Shown here one piece after another: positions 9,517 through 17,520 of a stretch of 64,000 nucleotides of DNA. Position numbers and translations under genes: made by a program. The first letter of the stretch is position 1. Each line of letters opens with the position of its first letter. Under the pieces are notes generated by a model. That model was not told the DNA's origin. It saw nothing but the letters and a program-made list of their open reading frames with translations, and did no database searches. Source of the stretch: Sphingomonadaceae bacterium (GTDB lineage Bacteria > Pseudomonadota > Alphaproteobacteria > Sphingomonadales > Sphingomonadaceae); assembly GCA_947476425.1 (NCBI GenBank), contig CANJQJ010000004.1, positions 48,308-112,307 of the forward strand, written 5' to 3'.

Positions 9517-10109
9517 GGCTGATTCTCGCATCCCGATCGCAAGCGCGCCGAGCCCTGCTCGAAGCCGCCGGGGTACCGCATGATGCACAGTCGCCAGCCA
9601 TCGACGAGGATATGGCCAAGGCCGCTTTGCGTGCCGAGGGCGCCACCGCGCGAGACTTGGCCGATGCTCTCGCTGAATTGAAGGCAATGCGATTGTCGCT
9701 GCGTTACCCTGACGATCTTGTCCTGGGGTGCGATCAAACGCTTGCGCTCGACAATGGCACGATGCTCGACAAGCCCGAGACACGGAAAGATGCCGAAGTG
9801 CAACTGGTTGGCCTTCGCGGAAAATCACATCGCCTGATCAGCGCGGCGGTGATCTGCCAGGCTGGGGCGCCAGTCTGGCGGCAAATCGACAGCGCGAAGC
9901 TGACGCTGCGCGATTTCTCCGACACGTTTCTTCAGCAATATCTTGATGTGGAGTGGCCGGAAATCGGCGGCTGTGTTGGTGGATACCGTCTGGAAGGGCT
10001 GGGCGTGCAGCTTTTTTCGGCAATCGAAGGCAGCCATTTTACGATTCTCGGCCTTCCGCTGCTGGAATTGCTCGATTATCTCCGGACAAGAGGCATATTG
10101 ACGGCATGA
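9513..10109 (+). CDS. maf: Maf family nucleotide pyrophosphatase
   Basis: This 198-residue Maf/septum-formation family protein acts as a house-cleaning enzyme hydrolysing non-canonical or modified nucleoside triphosphates. N-terminal LILASRSQARRALLEAAGV matches the family's ASxSPRR-like loop. GCDQTLALD near residues 72-80 holds the conserved acidic residue, and GGCVGGYRLEGLGVQLF near 150-166 matches the GxYxIxGxG region. SQARR in place of SPRR is a mild deviation. It overlaps both neighbours by 4 bp (ATGA), so PPSR-maf-aroE form one coupled operon running away from oriC. Confidence 0.92.
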   Translation: MRLILASRSQARRALLEAAGVPHDAQSPAIDEDMAKAALRAEGATARDLADALAELKAMRLSLRYPDDLVLGCDQTLALDNGTMLDKPETRKDAEVQLVGLRGKSHRLISAAVICQAGAPVWRQIDSAKLTLRDFSDTFLQQYLDVEWPEIGGCVGGYRLEGLGVQLFSAIEGSHFTILGLPLLELLDYLRTRGILTA

Positions 10110-10966
10110 GCACTGCCTATGCCGAGGTCATCGGTGATCCGATTGCGCACAGCAAATCGCCATTGATCCACAATTTCTGGCTTGAGCGGCTTGGCTTGGC
10201 TGGACGCTATGAGCGCAGTCATGTCCGCCCCGACGAGCTTGCATCCTATCTCGCCGAGCGTCGCGGCGATGCCGACTGGCGGGGTTGTAACGTCACGATT
10301 CCCCACAAGCAGGCGGTCGTTCCGCTGGTCGATCGGCTCGACCCAACCGCCGAGAAAATCGGAGCGGTCAACACCATCCGTCGCGAAGGGGATGGCAGTC
10401 TCACCGGCTTCAACACCGATCTTGGTGGATTCCTCGAACCGTTGCGCGGCGAACTCGCGAAACATCACCTCTACCGGATGGCACGCATCATCGGTGCCGG
10501 TGGCGCTGCGCGTGCGATCGCCCATGCCCTGGCCGGTGCCGGCTTCGCCATCGCGATCATCGCGCGTGACGAGGACAAGGCGCGCGCGCTCCTCAAGGAG
10601 GTCGATCCGGTCGCATCGGATTCGATGCTCGCCTCGCTTTCGAGCTGGGCAGAACACACCGACTTTCGTTGGGACGATCGCTCGGGCGTTCTTGATATCG
10701 TCGTCAATGCGACTTCGCTCGGCATGGTGGGTGCTCCGCCGCTCGCAATCGACTTCAGCCACATTCCAGCTGACGCTATCGTTTATGACATCGTTTATGC
10801 CCCGCTCGAAACGCCGTTATTGGCCGAAGCACGTCATCGCGGCCTGCGTACGGTGGATGGGTTGTCAATGCTGATCGGCCAGGCAGCGGAGGCGTTCGCG
10901 CTGTTTTTCGGAGAACGGCCACCCCGCGAGCAGGATGCCGAACTGCGCGCGTTGCTGACTGCGTGA
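10106..10966 (+). CDS. aroE: shikimate dehydrogenase (NADP+)
   Basis: AroE reduces 3-dehydroshikimate to shikimate. The 286-residue product has the N-terminal substrate domain with HSKSPLIHNFWL and CNVTIPHKQAV (catalytic Lys), then a Rossmann domain with IGAGGAARAIAHAL, and NATSLGM further on. The start is ATG 10106, overlapping the maf stop as ATGA. The open frame extends 51 codons upstream, but that part lies inside maf and does not resemble AroE. coaE follows after 10 bp. Confidence 0.96.
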   Translation: MSTAYAEVIGDPIAHSKSPLIHNFWLERLGLAGRYERSHVRPDELASYLAERRGDADWRGCNVTIPHKQAVVPLVDRLDPTAEKIGAVNTIRREGDGSLTGFNTDLGGFLEPLRGELAKHHLYRMARIIGAGGAARAIAHALAGAGFAIAIIARDEDKARALLKEVDPVASDSMLASLSSWAEHTDFRWDDRSGVLDIVVNATSLGMVGAPPLAIDFSHIPADAIVYDIVYAPLETPLLAEARHRGLRTVDGLSMLIGQAAEAFALFFGERPPREQDAELRALLTA

Positions 10967-10976
10967 TGACAGGTCG

Positions 10977-11570
10977 ATGATCATACTGGGGCTCACCGGA
11001 TCGATCGGCATGGGCAAGTCCGCCGTGGCCGAGATGTTCCGCAAGGCACGGATCCCCGTGTTCGACGCCGATGCCGAAGTCCACAGGTTGCAGGGAGTTG
11101 GGGGCGCATTGGTTGCGGCGATCGAAAAGGCTTTTCCTGGCACCGCGAGTCCCGGTGGAATCGATCGTGCCATCCTTTCGCGCTACGTGTTTGGCGACAA
11201 GGCCGCGCTGCGCCGGCTCGAACGCCTGATTCATCCCGCCGTCGCGGTTGCGCGGCGCAACTTCCTGCGGCGCAATCGCGCCCATCCGCTTGTCGTCCTC
11301 GACATTCCGCTCCTGTACGAAAAGGGCAAGGGTCGCGGCCTGCATGCAGTCGCGGTGGTGTCCGCTCCGGTCTGGAAACAACGTCGCCGCGTGCTCGCGC
11401 GTCCGGGAATGACGGTTGCCAAGCTCGAAAAAATCCTCGCGCTACAGGTGCCCGATCATGTCAAGCGCGAACGCGCCGACTTCATCATCGAGACCGGTGT
11501 CCAAATGGATCAGACGCGCCGTCAAGTGAGGCAACTGATCGCTTGTCTTGTGGCAAACCAAGGCCGATAG
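10977..11570 (+). CDS. coaE: dephospho-CoA kinase
   Basis: CoaE catalyses the last step of coenzyme A synthesis, phosphorylation of the 3'-hydroxyl of dephospho-CoA. The 197-residue product opens with the P-loop LGLTGSIGMGKSAVAEMF, and has FDADAEVH and the DIPLLYEKG lid region. Length is normal. The ATG at 10977 is preceded only by a weak AGG. It sits between aroE (10 bp) and dnaQ (2 bp), continuing the rightward operon; the coaE-dnaQ pair is common in alphaproteobacteria. Confidence 0.95.
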   Translation: MIILGLTGSIGMGKSAVAEMFRKARIPVFDADAEVHRLQGVGGALVAAIEKAFPGTASPGGIDRAILSRYVFGDKAALRRLERLIHPAVAVARRNFLRRNRAHPLVVLDIPLLYEKGKGRGLHAVAVVSAPVWKQRRRVLARPGMTVAKLEKILALQVPDHVKRERADFIIETGVQMDQTRRQVRQLIACLVANQGR

Positions 11571-11572
11571 TC

Positions 11573-12295
11573 ATGGGCATGCGTGAGATTGTGTTCGACA
11601 CCGAGACGACCGGACTGAGTCCAAAAGATGGCCATCGGCTCGTTGAAATCGGGTGCATCGAACTGATCAACAAGGTTGAGACCGGGCGTCATTTCCACGC
11701 TTATTTCAATCCGGGCCGGTCGATGCCGAGCGAGGCGGAGGCGGTCCACGGCCTCTCAGCAATCTTCCTTTCCGATAAGCCGCAATTCGGCGATCTCGTG
11801 GAAGACCTGCTTGGTTTCATCGCGGATTCGCCGCTGATCGCGCATAACGCGTCATTCGATTTCGGCTTTCTCAATTGGGAGCTGTCCGCCTGCGGATTGG
11901 TGGCGATCGATCTGGCGCGAATGATCGATACGCTGGCGATCGCACGCACGATCCATCCCGGCGCAAAGCACAGCCTCGACGCGTTATGCACGCGCTACGG
12001 GATTGATCGCAGCCATCGAGTCAAGCACGGCGCCTTGCTCGATGCCCAGTTGCTCGCGCAACTCTATGTCGAGCTGACTGGCGGACGCCAGATCGGGTTT
12101 GCGCTCAAATCCGAGGAAGGCGTCGCCGCAGACGATGATGAACGAATCAGGACTGGATCGCAGGCGCTTACCGCGCAGGTGATCGTGCTGCCGATAAGGC
12201 CGCATTTTGCCAGCGAGGAGGAACTCTTGCGGCACGCCAGATTTATCGCGCAGCTCAGCGAGCCGATATGGCTCGAGGAGCAGCAGGTTGGTTGA
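11573..12295 (+). CDS. dnaQ: DNA polymerase III epsilon subunit, 3'-5' exonuclease
   Basis: DnaQ is the proofreading exonuclease of the replicative polymerase. The 240-residue product shows ExoI FDTETTGLSP, ExoII HNASFDFGFLNWEL, and a His...Asp ExoIII segment (KHGALLDAQLLAQLY), the DEDDh set of metal ligands. The C-terminal region carries the tail expected to bind the alpha subunit. I use ATG 11573; ATG 11579 is an equally possible start two codons later. It begins 2 bp after the coaE stop. Two inverted repeats follow the stop codon. Confidence 0.95.
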   Translation: MGMREIVFDTETTGLSPKDGHRLVEIGCIELINKVETGRHFHAYFNPGRSMPSEAEAVHGLSAIFLSDKPQFGDLVEDLLGFIADSPLIAHNASFDFGFLNWELSACGLVAIDLARMIDTLAIARTIHPGAKHSLDALCTRYGIDRSHRVKHGALLDAQLLAQLYVELTGGRQIGFALKSEEGVAADDDERIRTGSQALTAQVIVLPIRPHFASEEELLRHARFIAQLSEPIWLEEQQVG

Positions 12296-12352
12296 CCCCG
12301 GACTTTCCGGGGCCTAATGGCCGCCCCGCCTAGCCATGGGCGGCAAGCGGCC
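12296..12352 (+). terminator. tandem inverted repeats after dnaQ, possible terminator or mRNA hairpins
   Basis: The first hairpin pairs CCCCGGA (12296-12302) with TCCGGGG (12306-12312), with a 3-base loop. The second pairs GCCGCCC (12320-12326) with GGGCGGC (12338-12344). Neither is followed by a T-run, so Rho-independent termination is uncertain; processing or attenuation ahead of hpf is as likely. Confidence 0.45.
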
Positions 12353-12374
12353 AGATGATGTGGAGGTGTAAGAA

Positions 12375-12962
12375 ATGGAAATCCGGGTTTCTGGCCATCA
12401 GGTCGATACCGGCGCCGCTTTGCGGACGCATGTCGAAAGCAGGCTTCAGGCGATTGCCGACAAATATTTCTCACGCAGCCTTTCTGCGCACGTCACATTC
12501 GGCCGCGGGCCACACGACAATGGATTCGTCTGCGATATCGTGGCGCATGTGATGCAGGGCGTCATCCTGAAGGGACATGGCACTGGCCCTGAGGCACATC
12601 CCGGTTTCGATCAGGCAGCCGATCGGGTGGAAACCCAGTTGCGCCGCTACATGCGTCGCCTCAAGGATCGCCACGCCGGCAATGGCAACGGTTCCGCGCG
12701 GGTCGAGGAAATCGACGACAATGCGGGCTATACCGTGTTCCAGCCCACGGTCGAGGAGGACGAGCTTGAGGACAATCCCGTCATCATCGCCGAAACCCGC
12801 GTCGACGTACCCCAGGCGAGCGTCTCCGATGCCGTGATGATGCTCGATCTTCGCAACACCAATGCCTTGCTTTTCGTCAACTCCGGCACCGGCGCATTCA
12901 ACATGGTCTATCGTCGCACGGACGGTACGATCGGCTGGGTGGAACCGCAGCGCGCCGCCTGA
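12375..12962 (+). CDS. hpf: ribosome hibernation promoting factor, long form
   Basis: This is a 195-residue long-form HPF, which dimerises 70S ribosomes into 100S particles in stationary phase. Residues 1-100 form the RaiA/YfiA domain (MEIRVSGHQVDTGAALRTHV). About 130-190 is the C-terminal dimerisation domain with SVSDAVMMLDLRNTNALLFV and FNMVYRRTDGTIGWVEP. A good ribosome site GGAGGTG lies 8-14 bases before ATG 12375. ptsN follows 21 bp on, the usual hpf-ptsN pairing; rpoN, often upstream elsewhere, is absent here. Confidence 0.95.
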   Translation: MEIRVSGHQVDTGAALRTHVESRLQAIADKYFSRSLSAHVTFGRGPHDNGFVCDIVAHVMQGVILKGHGTGPEAHPGFDQAADRVETQLRRYMRRLKDRHAGNGNGSARVEEIDDNAGYTVFQPTVEEDELEDNPVIIAETRVDVPQASVSDAVMMLDLRNTNALLFVNSGTGAFNMVYRRTDGTIGWVEPQRAA

Positions 12963-12983
12963 GATCATGCCGCGGATCGATCG

Positions 12984-13511
12984 ATGACCGATATGCTTAC
13001 CCAGGCCGGAGCCGACAAGGCTGACGGAATGCCAGTCCGCAGCATCGATTCGCTGGGGGACCTGCTTGCGTCCGACGCGGTCTTGTCGGCGCTTGCGGTT
13101 CCCAACAAGAAGTCGTTGTTCCAGCAGCTGGCCCAGCTCGCAGCGCGCAGCAGCAATCTCGATGCGAAGATGATCATCGAGCGGCTGGTGGAGCGCGAGC
13201 GGCTGGGTTCGACTGGTTTCGGTGGCGGCGTTGCGATACCGCACGGCAAGATCGAGGGACTCGATCATGTCGTTGGAATCTTCGCGCGCCTCGCGACACC
13301 GATCGATTTCGCTGCGATCGACGATCTTCCGGTCGATCTCATCTTCCTGCTGCTGTCGCCACCCGATGCAGGGGTGGAGCATCTCAAGGCGCTGGCCCGC
13401 GTCAGTCGCAAGCTGCGCGATCGTACCTTCGTCGCCAAGCTTCGGGGGGCCGGTTCGCCTGATGCGCTCTACGCCCTGTTCGTGAGCAGTGATCCCCAAC
13501 ATGCCGCCTGA
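12984..13511 (+). CDS. ptsN: PTS IIA-like nitrogen regulatory protein PtsN (EIIA-Ntr)
   Basis: EIIA-Ntr is the terminal phosphoacceptor of the nitrogen phosphotransferase chain and a regulator of potassium and nitrogen physiology. The 175-residue product has the phosphorylatable histidine in GGGVAIPHGKI near residue 88, within a fructose-type EIIA fold. The first 25 residues are an extension relative to the shortest homologues. It sits 21 bp after hpf. No EI-Ntr or NPr gene is in the window. Confidence 0.93.
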   Translation: MTDMLTQAGADKADGMPVRSIDSLGDLLASDAVLSALAVPNKKSLFQQLAQLAARSSNLDAKMIIERLVERERLGSTGFGGGVAIPHGKIEGLDHVVGIFARLATPIDFAAIDDLPVDLIFLLLSPPDAGVEHLKALARVSRKLRDRTFVAKLRGAGSPDALYALFVSSDPQHAA

Positions 13512-13522
13512 ACGAGCCTGAA

Positions 13523-13993
13523 ATGGCGGTTTCCGGCCAGGCAGCGCATTTTCGCGCGCTCGAATCGCTCTACGCGGCCGCGCCGATCAACCACAAGTTC
13601 GAGTCGCGGCTGGAAATCCTGTCCGATGGCGTCTCGCGCATCTCGTTCACGATCGACGAAGCGACGCATCATGCCGCCGGGGCCGCGCACGGCACGATCT
13701 ATTTCAAGATGCTCGACGATGCCGCTTTCTATGCGGCCAACAGCCTCGTCAGCGATCGTTTCCTGCTGACGACAGCCTTCAACCTGTTTCTCACCAAGCC
13801 GATCGTCGCGGGGCCGATCATCGCCGAAGGTCATTGGATCAGCGGCAAGCGCCGGGTGTTCGTCGCCGATGCTCGGCTGATCGATGCCGAGGGCGAGGAA
13901 TGCGCGCGCGGAACGGGCACATTCATGCGCTCCCGAATCCCGCTTGCCGATCTCCCCGGCTATCGCCTGCCCGAACAGCAACGATCGAAATGA
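13523..13993 (+). CDS. PaaI-like hotdog-fold thioesterase
   Basis: This 156-residue protein has a hotdog fold similar to PaaI/YigI acyl-CoA thioesterases. Central HHAAGAAHGTIYFKMLDDAAFYAANSL-like segments provide the conserved Gly and acidic residue on the hotdog helix. The later GPIIAEGHWISGKRRVFVADARLID is the typical beta strand pair. It lies 11 bp after ptsN and overlaps the DUF1491 gene by 4 bp. The substrate is unknown; the neighbourhood gives no strong hint. Confidence 0.82.
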   Translation: MAVSGQAAHFRALESLYAAAPINHKFESRLEILSDGVSRISFTIDEATHHAAGAAHGTIYFKMLDDAAFYAANSLVSDRFLLTTAFNLFLTKPIVAGPIIAEGHWISGKRRVFVADARLIDAEGEECARGTGTFMRSRIPLADLPGYRLPEQQRSK

Positions 13994-14328
13994 GCGCTCG
14001 GCTGGCATCGGGGATGCTGGTGTCGGGCCTGATTCGCAAGGTTGCCGCGGAAGGCGGCAACGGCATGGTGCTTGCCCGGGGCGATGATACCGCCGGCGCC
14101 GTGCTCGTCCTTCTCGCGATGCGAGGCCAGGTGACTGGCCTGCGCGAGCGAGGGTGGCGGCCGGATGGTAGCCGAGCGTGGATTCCCTCCGGTCCGGCCG
14201 AGGCCGGCGATCCAATGATCTTGTCGGCCTATATCGAGCGCCGCCGTCGATCGGATCCCGACCTTTGGGTGGTCGAGCTCGACGGGATCGAGGAAATCGC
14301 GGTGGATCACCTGCTGGAGGGGCTATGA
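13990..14328 (+). CDS. DUF1491 family protein
   Basis: This 112-residue protein is recognised as DUF1491, an alphaproteobacterial family of unknown function. Visible features are ARLASGMLVSGLIRKVAAEGG at the N-terminus and YIERRRRSDPDLWVVELDG near the C-terminus, the best-conserved part. There is no membrane segment. The start ATG at 13990 overlaps the thioesterase stop. The open frame reaches further upstream within the thioesterase, but that extension is out of place. Confidence 0.85.
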   Translation: MSARLASGMLVSGLIRKVAAEGGNGMVLARGDDTAGAVLVLLAMRGQVTGLRERGWRPDGSRAWIPSGPAEAGDPMILSAYIERRRRSDPDLWVVELDGIEEIAVDHLLEGL

Positions 14329-14358
14329 TCCGTTCCTCTCCTGTTCTAATCTCGGGCG

Positions 14359-14847
14359 ATGGCCACCTGTCCTGAATCCGTTTCGCTCGCCGCCGCGCCG
14401 CTTATCGCGGCCGATGTCGTGCGGGGCGTATCGCGGCTGCTCTATCGGCACGACCTGATGGCGTTGTGCGAGGTTCCGCTCGGCAATGGACGCCGTGCCG
14501 ATATCATGGCTATCGACAGTCGCGGGCATGTCGTGATCATCGAGATCAAGGTATCGCGCGCCGATCTGCGCGGCGACATGAAGTGGCCGGACTATCTCGA
14601 ATATTGCGATCGCTTCTTCTGGGCAGTGCCTTCGGGATTCGACCTCAGGCCGTTCGACGAAGCCCCGTTCCGTCCCGACATCTGTGGATTGATGGTCGCC
14701 GATCGCTATGATGCGGCCATCGCCCGCGAGGCGGCGATCCGGCCGCTCGCGTCGGCGCGGCGCAAGGCCGAGGTGCTGCGTTTCGGGCGCCGTGCGGCCC
14801 GCCGCCTTCTCGCGCGCGACGATCCCGAGGGAATCTCGTTCGAATGA
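14359..14847 (+). CDS. mmcB: MmcB family DNA repair protein
   Basis: This 162-residue protein is of the MmcB (DUF1052) family, linked in Caulobacter to the DNA damage response. It has a restriction-endonuclease-like core: RRADIMAIDSRGHVVIIEIK presents the Asp and E-x-K catalytic pattern near residues 47-71, followed by the conserved GDMKWPDYLEYCDRFFWAVP. The fold suggests a nuclease, although activity is inferred. The stop overlaps the M48 protease start by 4 bp. No obvious LexA site was found upstream. Confidence 0.9.
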   Translation: MATCPESVSLAAAPLIAADVVRGVSRLLYRHDLMALCEVPLGNGRRADIMAIDSRGHVVIIEIKVSRADLRGDMKWPDYLEYCDRFFWAVPSGFDLRPFDEAPFRPDICGLMVADRYDAAIAREAAIRPLASARRKAEVLRFGRRAARRLLARDDPEGISFE

Positions 14848-16280
14848 CGCAATTCCTCGGCATTTCATCCCGCGTTCATGCCTTGCTGCGCATGGCTGCG
14901 CCGATGCTGCGCACCATATCCTCGATAAAGCCGCTCCGCCTGCTGGCGTTTTTCATCCTCAGCTTCGCATTGGCGACCCAACCGGCGATGGCGCAATCGA
15001 TCCTGCGCGACGCCGAAACAGAGGCGCTGTTCGCGGACATGGCAAAGCCGATGATCGTGGCGGCTGGGCTAGAGCCGGGCAACGTCCAGGTTCTCCTGAT
15101 CGGTGATCCCGAGATCAACGCTTTCGTGGCAGGCGGCCAGATCGTCTATGTGCATTCCGGGCTGATCCTTGCGGCGGACAACGTCAACCAGCTCCAGGGC
15201 GTCGTTGCACACGAGCTTGGCCATATTACCGGCGGGCACGTCATACGCTTCGGCGAGGGCATGAAGGCGGTGACCGGCATCACCCTGCTCTCCCTGCTGC
15301 TTGGCGTGGCGGCGATGGCGGCCGGCGGTGGCGATGCCGGCATGGGGATCATCGCGGCCGGGCAACAGGCGGCGATGGGCAAGTTTCTTGCATTCAGCCG
15401 CACCCAGGAATCGAGCGCGGATGCCGCCGGCGTCAGTTTCCTCAACAAGGCCGGGGTCTCCGGCAAGGGCATGCTCGATTTCTTCGGCAAGCTCCGCCAC
15501 GAGGAGTATCGGTTGTCGTCAAGCTACGCCGATACCGATCCATTCGCGCAGACCCATCCGATGTCAGCCGAGCGCCAGGCGACGCTTGAGCAGGCGCTCA
15601 AGAGTGCGCCTTCCTGGACCGCGCGGACCGATCCTGCGCTCGAGGCGCGCTTCCAGAGGGTCAAGGCAAAGCTCGCCGGCTTCGTCCAGGATCCCGATGT
15701 CACGCTGCGCCAATATCCAGAGCGCGACCAGAGCCTTACCGCGCACTATGCCCGCGCTTATGCCTGGCACCGCGCAGCCTATCCCGAGAAGGCCAGCGCC
15801 GAAGCGGCAAAGCTGATCGCAGCAGCCCCGCACGATCCCTATTTCCTCGAGCTCGAGGGCCAGATCCTGCTCGAATCGGGCAAACCCAAGGACGCCCTTC
15901 CCGCGCTTCGCGAGGCGGTAATCCGTTCCAACAACCAGCCGCTGATTGCGGTGTTGTTCGGTCACGCGCTGATCGCGACCGAAGACGGCGCCAATTTCGA
16001 CGAGGCCCGCAAGATATTGCGGCTCGCGGTCCAGCGCGACAACCAGAATCCCGATGCGTGGTACCAGCTCGGCATAATCTACGATCGTGAGGGTGATCAT
16101 GCGCGCGCCGCGCTGGCGACGGCCGAGCGGTATAACCTCGAAAATCAGCCGCAACTCGCTCTGGATCCGGCACAGAATGCCTTTGCAATGCTGCCACAGG
16201 GTACGTCGGACTGGCTGCGCGCGCAGGATATCGTCATGGTGTCCAAGACAGCGCTTGCCGAACGAAAAAAGCACAAATGA
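14844..16280 (+). CDS. M48 family periplasmic metalloprotease with TPR repeats (BepA/YfgC-like)
   Basis: This 478-residue exported zinc protease is similar to BepA, which monitors outer-membrane protein assembly. It has a long signal region (cleavage probably after PAMAQ near residue 50), then the catalytic HELGHITGGH motif near residues 125-134, with the third ligand expected in the QESSADAAG segment. The C-terminal half (from about 290) has TPR-like helices including an NPDAWYQLGIIYDREGDHA repeat. The start overlaps mmcB by 4 bp; an internal Met (MLRTIS, near residue 21) would give a shorter, more typical signal peptide. Confidence 0.92.
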   Translation: MTQFLGISSRVHALLRMAAPMLRTISSIKPLRLLAFFILSFALATQPAMAQSILRDAETEALFADMAKPMIVAAGLEPGNVQVLLIGDPEINAFVAGGQIVYVHSGLILAADNVNQLQGVVAHELGHITGGHVIRFGEGMKAVTGITLLSLLLGVAAMAAGGGDAGMGIIAAGQQAAMGKFLAFSRTQESSADAAGVSFLNKAGVSGKGMLDFFGKLRHEEYRLSSSYADTDPFAQTHPMSAERQATLEQALKSAPSWTARTDPALEARFQRVKAKLAGFVQDPDVTLRQYPERDQSLTAHYARAYAWHRAAYPEKASAEAAKLIAAAPHDPYFLELEGQILLESGKPKDALPALREAVIRSNNQPLIAVLFGHALIATEDGANFDEARKILRLAVQRDNQNPDAWYQLGIIYDREGDHARAALATAERYNLENQPQLALDPAQNAFAMLPQGTSDWLRAQDIVMVSKTALAERKKHK

Positions 16281-16293
16281 CAAGGGGCTCGGT

Positions 16294-16980
16294 GTGAAGA
16301 CAGGGATGATGATGATGCTGGCCACGGCGATCGGTGTCGCAGCTGGCGCTGGAGGGTTGACGTTGGTGGCACGCCAGGATCGCATCGACGATCGCATCCA
16401 CGACTATATCCTCGAAAATCCGGAAATCATCCCGGAGGCGATGAAGCGCCTGCAATCCCGCGATACCGCGCAATTGCTCTCCAAGCATCGCGCGGCGATC
16501 GAGACACCGTTTGCGGGCGCCTGGGCCGGATCGTCCCATCCCGCCGTCACCGTCACCATGTTCACCGATTACAGCTGCGGATATTGCCGGGCGAGCGTCG
16601 CCGATGTCGATCGCCTGCTTGGCGAGGAAAAGGCGATCCGCGTGGTCTGGCGCGAGATCCCGATTCTCGGCCCGGGCAGCGAAGCCGCGGCACATGCTGC
16701 CCTCGCTGCTGCCGAGCAGGGCCATTATCTCGATTTCCACCGTCGCATGTTCGCGGCCGGGCCGCCCGATGGCCCGCGGATTATCGAAGCAATGAAGCAA
16801 AGCAATGTGCGCTTGGCTGAAACGCCTGCGATCGTTCGCGAGCTAGACGGCAATCTCGTCCTTGCTCGCGCGCTCGGCGTCACCGGAACCCCGACCTTCG
16901 TGATCGGCGACCAGATCCTCCAGGGCGCGGTTGGCTACGACAAGTTGAAACAGGCCATCGCCGACGCGCGCAAGGGCTGA
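16294..16980 (+). CDS. DsbA family thiol-disulfide oxidoreductase
   Basis: This 228-residue envelope thioredoxin-fold protein has an N-terminal signal anchor (MMMMLATAIGVAAGAGGLTL). The active site is DYSCGYCRASV near residue 90, and the cis-proline loop GVTGTPTFVIG is near 190. It most resembles the DsbA-like copper sensitivity or Com1 group with a helical prologue before the thioredoxin core. GTG 16294 is preferred because AAGGGG lies 6 bases before it; ATG 16306 is an alternative. It is 13 bp after the M48 protease and may serve envelope quality control with it. Confidence 0.88.
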   Translation: MKTGMMMMLATAIGVAAGAGGLTLVARQDRIDDRIHDYILENPEIIPEAMKRLQSRDTAQLLSKHRAAIETPFAGAWAGSSHPAVTVTMFTDYSCGYCRASVADVDRLLGEEKAIRVVWREIPILGPGSEAAAHAALAAAEQGHYLDFHRRMFAAGPPDGPRIIEAMKQSNVRLAETPAIVRELDGNLVLARALGVTGTPTFVIGDQILQGAVGYDKLKQAIADARKG

Positions 16981-16997
16981 GCGACGCCACGACGCCC

Positions 16998-17136
16998 GGC
17001 CCCGTCATCCCGACGCCCACTTCGTCCTCCCGACACCCCGCCTCGTCATCCCGACGAAAGTCGGGATCCATGGGACCCAATGGTCTAGCGATCGAGGGAC
17101 CACCGTAACGTGGATCCCGGCGTCCGCCGGGATGAC
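16998..17136. repeat. REP-like hairpin repeats, GTCATCCC family
   Basis: This is an intergenic cluster of inverted repeats of the form GTCATCCCGACGAAAGTC / CCGCCGGGATGACG. At least three related half-units are visible, including one at 17042-17070 and the opposite arm at 17112-17134. The same motif recurs at 47355-47507 and, in a variant form, at 19941-20025. It sits between two convergent operons and may also act as a transcription barrier. Confidence 0.8.
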
Positions 17137-17181
17137 GATTCAATTATCCGAAACCAACACCAGGAGATTGGACGACTCGAG

Positions 17182-17520
17182 CTAAAGAATCTCGCGCACC
17201 TTGTCCTGCGGTCGGCAAAGCCGCACGCCCTTGTCGGTCTCGACCAGCGGCCGTTCGATCAGCACTGGATTAGCCACCATGGCATCGAGAATCGCATCGT
17301 CAGACGCGTCGAGCAGCGCCTTGGCTTCATCCTGCTTGGTCCGCAGCCCCTCGCGAGGGGTGATCCCGGCTCTTGCATAAAGCGCCGCCAGCCGCTCGCG
17401 CGATGGCGGCGTCTTGAGATACTGGATCACCTCGACCTCGACGCCGGGCGTTTCCTCGAGGATCGCCAGCGTCTTGCGCGAAGTCCCGCAATTGGGGTTG
17501 TGAAAGATCGTCGCCTTCAT
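17182..17520 (-). CDS. arsC: ArsC/Spx family arsenate reductase-like protein
   Basis: This 112-residue glutaredoxin-fold protein resembles ArsC of the glutathione/glutaredoxin-dependent type. The active-site region is [16 protein letters not shown] (Cys near residue 12), followed by [13 protein letters not shown] and [12 protein letters not shown] with the arsenate-binding arginines. The start is ATG 17520, overlapping the accC stop by 4 bp; a longer frame exists upstream but lies in accC. No ars operon partners are nearby, so a role in arsenate reduction is inferred from motifs only. Confidence 0.85.
   Translation of the reverse strand: MKATIFHNPNCGTSRKTLAILEETPGVEVEVIQYLKTPPSRERLAALYARAGITPREGLRTKQDEAKALLDASDDAILDAMVANPVLIERPLVETDKGVRLCRPQDKVREIL

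Noticed and set aside
9953..10105. Extension of aroE upstream by 51 codons
   Set aside because: Lies inside maf in another frame; ATG 10106 overlaps the maf stop as ATGA.
16998..17136. CRISPR array
   Set aside because: Units are hairpin half-sites of unequal spacing and sequence, without regular spacers and without cas genes nearby.
17182..17520. Arsenic resistance operon
   Set aside because: Only an arsC-like gene is present, attached to accC; arsR, arsB and arsH are missing.
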